8,036 nt of DNA from Armatimonadota bacterium (lineage in GTDB: Bacteria > Armatimonadota > Zipacnadia > Zipacnadales > UBA11051). Positions 1 to 6,041 of this stretch are shown in pieces. A model generated the notes under the pieces. It searched no databases. It worked only from the letters and a program-made list of their open reading frames with translations, and was not told the DNA's origin. Numbering within the stretch: position 1 is the first letter of the stretch; the number at the start of each line of letters is the position of its first letter. The stretch is from the NCBI GenBank assembly GCA_030612305.1, contig JAUWOG010000087.1, forward strand, positions 1 to 8,036, in the 5' to 3' direction. The translations under genes and the position numbers were made by a program.

Positions 1-355
1 GCACATCAGCGGGGATGTCAATGAGGACAACTGGGGCACATATCCGAAGGGGCCCGTGACCGGAGGCGGCCGCGTCGTGGAACTCATGCGCGAGTATCCG
101 ACTGTCATCGGCGACCTCTCTGCCGGCAGCGGCTTCAACGCCGTCAGCCGCGATCCCGAATTCGGCTACTGGTTCCTCAACGAGTTCCAGGATCAGCTCT
201 GCTTCGGCACAGACATCTGCTCGCCCGGCGGCCGAGAAAGCGTCCTCATCTATCTCGCCAACTTCCTGAACGATGCCCTTGCCGCCGGCAACATATCCCA
301 GGAGGTATTCGACAAGATCGCCCACCAGAACGCCCGCCGAATTCTCAAACTCTAG
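1..355 (+). CDS. Amidohydrolase-2 family protein, C-terminal part (5' end outside window)
   Basis: Reading frame 2 is open from base 2 to the TAG stop at 353-355, giving 117 residues of a protein that begins outside the window. It aligns without gaps to residues 180-254 of the complete paralog at 642-1535: 66 of the 75 residues from HISGD to GTDICSP are identical by direct count. The next 42 residues match at only about 19 positions. The GTD motif (GTDICSP) matches the place where amidohydrolase-2 (PF04909) TIM-barrel proteins carry their last catalytic or metal-binding aspartate. The N-terminal HxH and the middle Glu and His ligands are not visible, so intactness cannot be judged. The gene ends like its paralog (QNARRILKL versus QNAQRILNL), so the C-terminus is complete. 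The substrate is unknown; the family hydrolyses or decarboxylates small ring or carboxylic compounds. A GTG at 56 is internal, not a start. Confidence 0.85.
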   Translation, partial: HISGDVNEDNWGTYPKGPVTGGGRVVELMREYPTVIGDLSAGSGFNAVSRDPEFGYWFLNEFQDQLCFGTDICSPGGRESVLIYLANFLNDALAAGNISQEVFDKIAHQNARRILKL

Positions 356-446
356 TGCTCTGTCAGTCGTGACACGTTGGGTAAAGGCTCTTCAGCTTGC
401 CCTATGCGTCTTGGGCCCCATGACTACTTATGAATGGGTGGCTCGG

Positions 447-477
447 CCTGAGCTTTCGGTTTCATCGAAAGCTCAGG
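447..477. repeat. Perfect 12-bp inverted repeat (hairpin 1)
   Basis: CCTGAGCTTTCG (447-458) is the exact reverse complement of CGAAAGCTCAGG (466-477), around a 7-base loop (459-465). No T-run follows on either strand, so it is not a standard intrinsic terminator. It lies 91 bases past the stop of the upstream gene and two bases before hairpin 2. It may be half of a dispersed palindromic element or an RNA stability structure. Confidence 0.85.
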
Positions 478-479
478 TG

Positions 480-510
480 CCAATTGAACAAGCACAGCTT
501 GTTCAATTGG
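480..510. repeat. Perfect 14-bp inverted repeat with 3-base loop (hairpin 2)
   Basis: CCAATTGAACAAGC (480-493) is exactly complementary to GCTTGTTCAATTGG (497-510) around the loop ACA. The stem could extend by a G-T and a T-A pair. Such a long perfect stem with a minimal loop is unlikely by chance. It is AT-richer than the flanking DNA. There is no T-tract after it, so a repeat element or processing site fits better than a classical terminator. Confidence 0.88.
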
Positions 511-624
511 TAGCTTCCAGCCCGAGTCCATTTGGGGGCACTGAAACCGGCCCAGGAGACTATCCTCTGCCACCGGCAACACAATCTGACTCATGCGCAC
601 CCGTCCAGACTCGACGCACTGATC

Positions 625-633
625 AAGGGGAGG
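625..633 (+). promoter_or_regulatory. Ribosome binding site fixing the amidohydrolase start
   Basis: AAGGGGAGG sits 8 bases before the ATG at 642. This decides the start: the frame is open upstream to 273, but the upstream codons run through the preceding gene and the hairpins and show no family similarity. The protein beginning MIIDIHVHSQ is a typical amidohydrolase N-terminus. Confidence 0.8.
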
Positions 634-641
634 CACACAAC

Positions 642-1535
642 ATGATCATTGACATCCACGTACACAGCCAGCCCAAGCGCAACATGCCCTCGCCGCACAG
701 CGACACCTGGTTCGCCACGCCATGGGAACTGATTGAGGCGTATGACCACGGCGGCGTGGACAAGGCCGTCCTCCTGCCCTGCACCAACCCCGAGAACGTA
801 CACATGATCCAGTCCAACGAGGAAGTCATCGGCATCTGGGAGGACTATCCGGACCGCTTCATCCCCTTCTGCAACATTGACCCCAGGCAGTGCTTCAGGA
901 CCCCCGATGCCGACCTCGGCTACATGATGTCCTGGTACAAAGACCTCGGCTGTCGCGGCCTCGGCGAGGTCTGCGCGAATCTCTACTTCGACGACCCGCT
1001 TGTCGAGAATCTCTTCGACCATACGGAGAAGACCGGCCTCGTCCTCACCTTCCATGTCGCCACGAAACAGGGCGGCACTTACGGCCTGGTGGACGACCTC
1101 GGCCTCCCGCGTTTCGAGCAGCAGATCCGCAAGCACCCGGACCTCATCTGGCTCTGCCATTCGCAGGCCTGGTGGTCGCACATCAGCGGGGATGTCAATG
1201 AGGACAACTGGGGCACGTATCCGGAGGGCCCCGTCACCGAGGGCGGCCGCTGTGTCGAACTCATCCGCAAGTACCCCACCGTCTATGGCGACCTGTCGGC
1301 CGGCAGCGGCTTCAACGCCGTGAGCCGCGATCCCGATTTCGGCTACTGGTTCCTCGAGGAGTTCCAGGACCAGCTCTGCTACGGAACCGACATCTGCTCG
1401 CCCAAGAACATCTTCAACTTCTTCGACGACTTTCTGCTCAAGTTCCTCAGCGACGGCCTCGCGGCGGACAAGCTCTCCCGGCAGGCCTTCGACAAGATAA
1501 CCTGCCAAAACGCCCAGCGCATCCTCAATCTCTAG
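642..1535 (+). CDS. Amidohydrolase-2 family metal-dependent hydrolase (TIM barrel)
   Basis: A 297-residue protein of usual length for the amidohydrolase-2 family (PF04909), which includes ACMSD-like decarboxylases and lactone or amide hydrolases. Visible candidate ligands in order: HxH at His6 and His8 at the end of the first strand (IDIHVH), Glu109 in GLGEV, His138 in LTFHVA, His173 in LCHSQAWW, and Asp250 in CYGTDICSP. No signal peptide or membrane segment is seen, so it should be cytoplasmic. An unusually acidic and aromatic loop (HISGDVNEDNWGTYPEG, 180-196) is shared almost unchanged with the upstream paralog and may shape the substrate pocket. The creatininase-family gene follows after 25 bases and is probably co-transcribed. 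I recognise the fold and family with high confidence but not the substrate, so no gene symbol is given. Confidence 0.9.
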   Translation: MIIDIHVHSQPKRNMPSPHSDTWFATPWELIEAYDHGGVDKAVLLPCTNPENVHMIQSNEEVIGIWEDYPDRFIPFCNIDPRQCFRTPDADLGYMMSWYKDLGCRGLGEVCANLYFDDPLVENLFDHTEKTGLVLTFHVATKQGGTYGLVDDLGLPRFEQQIRKHPDLIWLCHSQAWWSHISGDVNEDNWGTYPEGPVTEGGRCVELIRKYPTVYGDLSAGSGFNAVSRDPDFGYWFLEEFQDQLCYGTDICSPKNIFNFFDDFLLKFLSDGLAADKLSRQAFDKITCQNAQRILNL

Positions 1536-1560
1536 CTGACGACCCAAAGGAGGCAGTCCC

Positions 1561-2352
1561 ATGAACTGGCTGGAGATCCCTTCCGACGAGCTTCTCGACG
1601 CATGTCAGCGAGCGGGCGGTGTCGCGCTCATTCCCGTCGGCAGCCTCGAGCGTCACGGCACACACCTGCCGCTGGGCACTGATGCCATCGTCATCGAGCA
1701 TGTAGCCCGGCAGCTCGCGGCCCAGGAGCCGCTCGTCGTGCTCCCCACTATCCCCTACACCTTCGTCGCCCAGTGCCGCTTCCATCCCGGTGCCGTTCAC
1801 ATCCGCTCCGACATCCTCCTCCAGCACCTCACCTGCATCTGCGACGAGATTCACCGCAACGGCTTCCCCAAGATCGTTCTGCTCCACGGCCACGGCGGCA
1901 ACGTTCCGATGAGCCAGTCCATCCTCTTCCACGTCCTCGAAACCGGCCGCCCTTATGCCCTTTACTCCATCCCGCCTTTCGCGGGCAAGTTTGACCAGGT
2001 CACTCCTCTCCTCGAGACCGACCACTATGGCCATGCCGGAGAGCTCGAAACCAGTGTCGTCCTCGCCGTGGCTCCAGACCTTGTTAAGCTCGAAAAGGTC
2101 GCCGGCAAGTACTATCGGCCGAATGAAGATGCCCGGATGAGCGACGCCGTCAACACTCCCGTCGGCTGGATCTCCGTATGGCAAGAGATGGTCTGCGGCG
2201 GCCCGGAGAAGGCCACCGTCGAGAAGGGCCGCACAATCGTTGACCTGTGGGTACAGGGAGCCGTCGAGGCCATACGCGCCATCAAGGACGACACCGTCGT
2301 CCCGGACTACATGCAGCGCCCGACGACGTTCCCTACTCCCGACACCTGCTGA
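1561..2352 (+). CDS. Creatininase family protein (metal-dependent amidohydrolase)
   Basis: A 263-residue protein matching the creatininase family (PF02633), members of which open cyclic amides (creatininase), deformylate pterin intermediates (ArfB) or cleave a peptide tail (MftE). The signature metal motifs are present: PVGSLERHGTHLPLGTD (25-41; Glu30, His32, His35, Asp41), LLHGHGGN (107-114; His109, His111) and GHAGELETS (157-165; His158, Glu161, Glu163). Aligning from memory, the Glu of the creatininase NGHYEN motif is replaced here by Gly113, as in many family members that are not true creatininases, so creatinine is not the expected substrate. AAAGGAGG at 1546-1553 lies 7 bases before the ATG. 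The gap to the upstream amidohydrolase is only 25 bases, so the two likely form an operon and may act in sequence. It is probably cytoplasmic, with no signal sequence. Confidence 0.92.
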   Translation: MNWLEIPSDELLDACQRAGGVALIPVGSLERHGTHLPLGTDAIVIEHVARQLAAQEPLVVLPTIPYTFVAQCRFHPGAVHIRSDILLQHLTCICDEIHRNGFPKIVLLHGHGGNVPMSQSILFHVLETGRPYALYSIPPFAGKFDQVTPLLETDHYGHAGELETSVVLAVAPDLVKLEKVAGKYYRPNEDARMSDAVNTPVGWISVWQEMVCGGPEKATVEKGRTIVDLWVQGAVEAIRAIKDDTVVPDYMQRPTTFPTPDTC

Positions 2353-2383
2353 TCCTCAGACATCCGCCTCCGGACACCAAAAC

Positions 2384-2410
2384 AGCGCAGGCCTCTTCTC
2401 AGCCTGCGCT
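2384..2410. terminator. Convergent hairpin terminator
   Basis: AGCGCAGGC (2384-2392) pairs perfectly with GCCTGCGCT (2402-2410) around a 9-base loop. It lies in the 90-base gap between two convergent genes. On the minus strand the stem is followed by GTTTTGG, a short T-run typical of a terminator for the MBL gene. On the plus strand a C/T-rich stretch follows, so it may also serve the creatininase operon. Confidence 0.65.
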
Positions 2411-2442
2411 CCTCTCCTCCTCTTCCCTCTCCCCCAGCCCGC

Positions 2443-3222
2443 CTACATCCGCAGCGTCAGCCCCACCTCTGGCACATACGCCTCCGGGAATACCTCCCGC
2501 GCCGCGGCGACGATCTCCGCCTCCTGGCCCCGGTTCGTATGCACAATGTAAAGCTTCCCCACCTCCGCATCCCTCGCAATCCTCGCCGACTGCCGCACTC
2601 CCGAGTGTCCCGCCTCAGTCCCTGCCTCGGGATCCTCCACGCCCCATGACGCCTCGTAGATTAGCACATCAACCCCGCGGAAATGCTCCGCCAGCTCCGG
2701 CAGATACGCCGTATCACCCGAGAAACCCAGCTCCACTCCGGTCCGCTCATCACGTATCCGGTAGGCAAGTCCCTGCACTGCATGTCTCACCGGCGCAGTG
2801 GCTATGGTCAGCTCCCCTGCCTCGATTGTCTCGCCCGGCTCGACTCCAACCACTTCCGGCCTCGCATTCGCCAGCCGCTCGAACGCCTCGACCTGCATAT
2901 ACGCGCGCGCCAGCTCCACTATCCGCCCGATATCCTCCGCCGGCCCGATGACCTCCAATTGCTCCAGATGATCCACTGTGTTCTCCCGCAGGTGTCGCAG
3001 GAAGATCACACCGGCCAGCCCCATGTAGTGGTCATGGTGACAGTGTGTTATCAACACGCGGTCAATATCCACCGCCGCATACCCGTACCGCGTCATCGTG
3101 ATCGCCGCATTCCATCCGCAGTCAATCAGGCAGTGCCCATTGAGCACGAACGAGGCCGTGTCGTCATCAGGAGCCGGCTGGCAGTGCCCCGTCCCTATGA
3201 ACGTCAACGTCGTCTCCGCCAT
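2443..3222 (-). CDS. MBL-fold metallo-hydrolase, RNase Z-like
   Basis: A 259-residue protein of the metallo-beta-lactamase fold, closest by motif pattern to the RNase Z / phosphodiesterase-like branch (PF12706/PF00753). It begins with MAETTLTFIGTG, the usual first strand and glycine turn. It carries the zinc motif THCHHDH (59-65; His60, His62, Asp64, His65), His147 in VRHAVQGLAY, Asp170 in GFSGDTAY, and late histidines His206 (GHSG) and His228 (VHTNR). All core ligands are present, so it should be active on a phosphodiester or other ester; the real substrate cannot be told. The long flexible arm of true RNase Z is not evident. The start at 3222 was chosen because homology begins there; an in-frame GTG at 3255 and an ATG at 3246 would add 11 or 8 residues. 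The ribosome site is weak (AGAGAGA). It follows the kinase gene on the same strand after a hairpin, so it probably has its own promoter. Confidence 0.88.
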   Translation of the reverse strand: MAETTLTFIGTGHCQPAPDDDTASFVLNGHCLIDCGWNAAITMTRYGYAAVDIDRVLITHCHHDHYMGLAGVIFLRHLRENTVDHLEQLEVIGPAEDIGRIVELARAYMQVEAFERLANARPEVVGVEPGETIEAGELTIATAPVRHAVQGLAYRIRDERTGVELGFSGDTAYLPELAEHFRGVDVLIYEASWGVEDPEAGTEAGHSGVRQSARIARDAEVGKLYIVHTNRGQEAEIVAAAREVFPEAYVPEVGLTLRM

Positions 3223-3260
3223 CGCATTTCTCTCTGCATCAAGCATTCGTTTCACACGTC

Positions 3261-3266
3261 CGTCAA
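3261..3266 (-). promoter_or_regulatory. Possible -35 box for the MBL gene
   Basis: Read on the minus strand this is TTGACG (one mismatch to TTGACA). No good -10 stands at 16-18 bases; the best is the weak TTGATG at 18. If used, transcription would begin just before the ATG at 3222, which would argue against the GTG start at 3255. This is a weak call. Confidence 0.2.
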
Positions 3267-3329
3267 CAACTCATGTGGACGCCGGCAGCGATTGAGGGAG
3301 TGTAGTTTTCCGAGAGCCACTGATAGGAG

Positions 3330-3356
3330 CGCGGAGGCCCATGACCGGCCTCCGCG
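3330..3356 (-). terminator. Hairpin after the histidine kinase gene
   Basis: CGCGGAGGCC (3330-3339) is exactly complementary to GGCCTCCGCG (3347-3356), a GC-rich 10-bp stem with a 7-base loop. It starts about 30 bases past the kinase stop codon (3387-3389). No clear T-run follows on the minus strand, so termination may be Rho-assisted or the hairpin may protect the 3' end. It separates the kinase from the MBL gene. Confidence 0.55.
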
Positions 3357-3386
3357 TGTCCTCTCCCCTATGCTCCGTCTCAGCTA

Positions 3387-5027
3387 TCAGGACGACGCAG
3401 GCGACTCAAGCGCCCCCTTATGCTCTCTAGGCGGCCCCAGGGGCAACGTCACAGTGAAAGTGGCCCCCTCGTGGGGCGCACTCTCCAGTTCGATGCTGCC
3501 GTCGTGCAGCTCAACTATCCTCTTAGCCAGAGCCAGCCCCAGCCCCAGACCTCCTACAGTGAGCCCGCTGCCTCTTTCCTTTGGGCTCCGGGGCCCTGAC
3601 ACGCACTTCTCAAAAATGCGCTCATGAAGTTCCGGAGCGATCCCCACGCCGGTGTCAGCCACGCTACACTGCAGCGTACTGTCTGACTGTCGCGCGGAAA
3701 AACTAATAATGCCCCCAGGAAGCGTGTACTTCATGGCATTCTCCCACAGATTTATGAAGACCTCCTGGAGGCGGTCCTCATCTGCCCAGATAGTCGGCAA
3801 TTCGTCCGGGTACTCGGAGACAAAAGTCAGGTCCGCCTGCTCGCAGCGAGTTGCGAACGTCGCTGTCACTGCCTCAAGCATCGGCCTGATATCCAGCGGC
3901 CTGCGCTCAAGCCGGAATTCGGGATCGTCAAATCTCGCAAGATCCATCATCGAGGAAACTAGACCCGCCAGATGGTCGGCATGAGCGCTCAGATGGTCCA
4001 GAACTTGCTCTCGCTTCTCCTCATCCAGATCGCCCGTGACGCCCTGAAGCACCTGCACTAGGATGCTTAGATTGCTGACGCCGGAGCGGATTTCGTGCGT
4101 CACAAGTTCGAGCCCCTCTGACTTGGCCTTTACCAAATCGGGCATCTCAGCCATGTCCTGCCAGACCACCACCCACGCCGTCACCGCTCCAGAGCTCGAG
4201 AGGCAAGGCACCGCACTCCGCAGCACCACCATAGGCTCGGGGGTGATAACTCCGATCTCTACATCTGCCGCCTCGCCGCTTGCGATAGTTGCTTCCAGGC
4301 CTTCGAATAGACGAGCCAGTTGTCCCCCCGCGGCGTACTTGAGCAACGATTCGAGTTTCTCCCCGACGACATGCTCCACGGGGATTCCTGATAGCCGCTC
4401 CAGGTGAGGGTTAGCGAGCAGCACTCTCCCACTCCTGCTCAGCAGGCATACGCCGGCGCTCAGATGTCTGATGATCCGCTCTTTCGACAGGCGCTCGAAT
4501 TCCAGAACTCTCGCCACGCCATTGGCAAGCCACGTCAACACCAACGCAGACGTCAAGCCTGTCAGCACATACCAAAGCACGTGCTCCACAGCTTGGATCT
4601 GGAACGCCACTGTCGCGTAAGCGCCACATACGATCCCCACGATGAAGACTAGCTCTAGACCGCTGAAGAAATACGCAGCGAACACCACGTCACATAACAG
4701 CAGGACAAAGAAATGCGCGTAAGCGCCACCCGTGCCGTAGATGAAAAGGCTCAGGGCGAAAACGTCGCCTATCACTGTAAGCCCCACGGTCAGATCCAGG
4801 CGCCCCCTCGCGTGCTCCCGCTGCCAGTTAGCAGCGAAGTAGCTATAGATCGCCAGCAGAGCGACCAGCGCTACTCCGGCGTACGCTGCGCCACGATGCA
4901 CGATAACGCCTTGCTGGGCCGTATAGAGCCCGGCCAGCAGGGCCGCGGTGAACAGAATCCGCACCCGGGACATCTGGGCAACCAAGCGAACGGCCAGACT
5001 CGGCTCTATGTCATACGTTCTAAGCAT
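3387..5027 (-). CDS. Membrane-bound sensor histidine kinase with PAS-like domain
   Basis: A 546-residue inner-membrane sensor kinase. The N-terminal part (about 20-170) holds around six hydrophobic segments with very short loops, so it likely senses within the membrane rather than through a periplasmic domain. A PAS-like region follows (about 182-290; IIRHLSAGVCLLSRSGRVLLANPHL is its typical start). The dimerisation helix has the phospho-acceptor His311 in VTHEIRSGVSNL; the usual proline after the histidine is Gly here. The HATPase domain shows the N box INLWENAMKY (425-434), G1 DTGVGIA (458-464), an F-box region IFEKCVSG, and G2 GLGLGLA (493-499), so it should be catalytically active. No response regulator is encoded in the window. 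The start at 5027 is preferred because GGGGAG lies 8 bases upstream; an ATG at 5033 is too close to it. Confidence 0.93.
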   Translation of the reverse strand: MLRTYDIEPSLAVRLVAQMSRVRILFTAALLAGLYTAQQGVIVHRGAAYAGVALVALLAIYSYFAANWQREHARGRLDLTVGLTVIGDVFALSLFIYGTGGAYAHFFVLLLCDVVFAAYFFSGLELVFIVGIVCGAYATVAFQIQAVEHVLWYVLTGLTSALVLTWLANGVARVLEFERLSKERIIRHLSAGVCLLSRSGRVLLANPHLERLSGIPVEHVVGEKLESLLKYAAGGQLARLFEGLEATIASGEAADVEIGVITPEPMVVLRSAVPCLSSSGAVTAWVVVWQDMAEMPDLVKAKSEGLELVTHEIRSGVSNLSILVQVLQGVTGDLDEEKREQVLDHLSAHADHLAGLVSSMMDLARFDDPEFRLERRPLDIRPMLEAVTATFATRCEQADLTFVSEYPDELPTIWADEDRLQEVFINLWENAMKYTLPGGIISFSARQSDSTLQCSVADTGVGIAPELHERIFEKCVSGPRSPKERGSGLTVGGLGLGLALAKRIVELHDGSIELESAPHEGATFTVTLPLGPPREHKGALESPASS

Positions 5028-5035
5028 CGTCATCA

Positions 5036-5041
5036 CTCCCC
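5036..5041 (-). promoter_or_regulatory. Ribosome binding site deciding the kinase start
   Basis: On the minus strand GGGGAG ends 8 bases before the ATG at 5027, against only 2 bases before the ATG at 5033. Codons further upstream encode an arginine- and cysteine-rich stretch unlike any kinase N-terminus. The gap between this gene and the deacetylase also contains a 10-bp palindrome (TGCACGTGCA, 5114-5123) of unknown meaning and no clear promoter. Confidence 0.6.
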
Positions 5042-5149
5042 ATAAGCCAAATGGCACGAAGGACCGATGTCTATGCGTTGAGCCCCGCCTCCTGACACGC
5101 CCTGCTGCCCCCCTGCACGTGCACACCCCCTCTCGCACTCACTCTCCGC

Positions 5150-5998
5150 TCAAACCATCCTGCCTATGCGATCGTTGACATCCGCAGCAAACCGGCTGAT
5201 ATGCTCCCCCACATACTCGCCGATATCCAGGCTCCCATCCTTCATCAGCGGCGTCAGGTCCATCGCATAGATAATGCTCTGCGTCACATCAACATCATGT
5301 GTCGCGCAATACGTGGCATTGGCGACACGCCGCCCCAGCGTCGCCAGGTCATAGCGCTTGCCGCCACAGTCCTGTGAATCGAAGAGACCCAGCAGCGCCA
5401 TCTCCAGGTTCTCGTGACCGGCCACATCAAACGCGATCTTTTCCTCATCTACCATCCAGTCCAGATCCCGCCACACCTCACAGCCATACAGCGCCTCGGG
5501 GTGCAACTCCGCCGGCAGCGCGCGCAGTGCCTGAATCACACGCAGCGTCACCGACACATGCGTATCATGCTTATCCGCCAGGTTGTGCGTATAGATGACC
5601 CCGGGCCTGGCCGCAGTAATCAGCGCCTTCAGGTCCGCTATTACCGCTTCCTTGTCCGTCTCCTTGACCTGCTTGCTCGCGAAATCGAGTTGCACCTGCG
5701 CTCCGTACTCCCCGACGTATGCCGCCTTCTTCTGCTCCTGCCGGCGCACCGTCATCATCTGCTCATCGCTGTAGTCAGCGTACAGCGCGTCACGCGGGCT
5801 ACCACTCCCGTTAGTCACCGTCACTCCGCACAGCCACTTGTCCGGCTCCCCGAAGCATTGTAGCACACCGTCATAGGCCATTATCTCGATATCATCCTGA
5901 TGGCAGCCGATCGCCATATGCGTGGTCCGTGCCAGCGCCTCCTCTTCGGCCGTCCCATCCGGCACAAATATCTCTGCCCCGGCTTCATGCAGCTCCAT
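5150..5998 (-). CDS. PIG-L / LmbE family deacetylase
   Basis: A 282-residue protein of the PIG-L/LmbE zinc deacetylase family (PF02585), which removes acetyl groups from N-acetylglucosamine-bearing molecules such as GlcNAc-PI, GlcNAc-inositol (MshB), diacetylchitobiose or bacillithiol precursors. The family's AHPDDE metal motif appears as GCHQDDIEIM (31-40; His33, Asp35, Asp36), with Ile in place of the usual Glu followed by Glu38. The second metal motif, usually HPDH, is HDTH (144-147) after YTHNLADK. The core ligands are therefore present in a variant form. AAGGAG at 6006-6011 lies 7 bases before the ATG, supporting this start. It follows the ROK gene by 43 bases on the same strand, which suggests co-transcription and a shared N-acetyl sugar pathway. 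No signal peptide is seen, so it is likely cytoplasmic. The substrate is unknown. Confidence 0.88.
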   Translation of the reverse strand: MELHEAGAEIFVPDGTAEEEALARTTHMAIGCHQDDIEIMAYDGVLQCFGEPDKWLCGVTVTNGSGSPRDALYADYSDEQMMTVRRQEQKKAAYVGEYGAQVQLDFASKQVKETDKEAVIADLKALITAARPGVIYTHNLADKHDTHVSVTLRVIQALRALPAELHPEALYGCEVWRDLDWMVDEEKIAFDVAGHENLEMALLGLFDSQDCGGKRYDLATLGRRVANATYCATHDVDVTQSIIYAMDLTPLMKDGSLDIGEYVGEHISRFAADVNDRIGRMV

Positions 5999-6041
5999 CT
6001 TGCCACTCCTTCTCTACCAATCCCCGAACCCGGCTCCTCGT

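Larger units (their letters stand above)
356..641. other. Intergenic spacer between amidohydrolase paralogs
   Basis: These 286 bases contain no supported gene. The open frames that cross it have no ribosome site or recognisable protein, and their translations mostly reflect the palindromes. It holds two back-to-back perfect hairpins (447-477 and 480-510) separated by two bases, and ends in a strong ribosome binding site. I see no convincing -35/-10 pair for the downstream gene. The segment starting right at the stop codon (TAGTGCTCTGTCA, from 353) looks like the outer end of some insertion elements, but I find no matching inverted end before 641. A small non-autonomous repeat element is possible. 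Confidence 0.6.

Noticed and set aside
424..636. 70-residue minus-strand frame in the spacer
   Set aside because: Its translation comes from the palindromes, with no ribosome site and no family resemblance.
273..641. Upstream extension of the second amidohydrolase frame to 273
   Set aside because: These codons overlap the end of the first gene and run through the hairpins; the ATG at 642 has a strong ribosome site and the family N-terminus.
353..641. Complete insertion sequence in the spacer
   Set aside because: No transposase, no matching terminal repeat and no target duplication were found; only a repeat-like element is defensible.
591..1562. 323-residue minus-strand frame opposite the amidohydrolase
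   Set aside because: Low-complexity Val/Ala/Glu-rich shadow of a clear gene in a GC-rich sequence.
2247..2951. Proline- and serine-rich plus-strand frame
   Set aside because: Overlaps the creatininase 3' end and the MBL gene; composition is that of an antisense shadow.
5114..5123. TGCACGTGCA palindrome as an operator
   Set aside because: A lone 10-bp palindrome with no promoter next to it; could be chance in GC-rich DNA.
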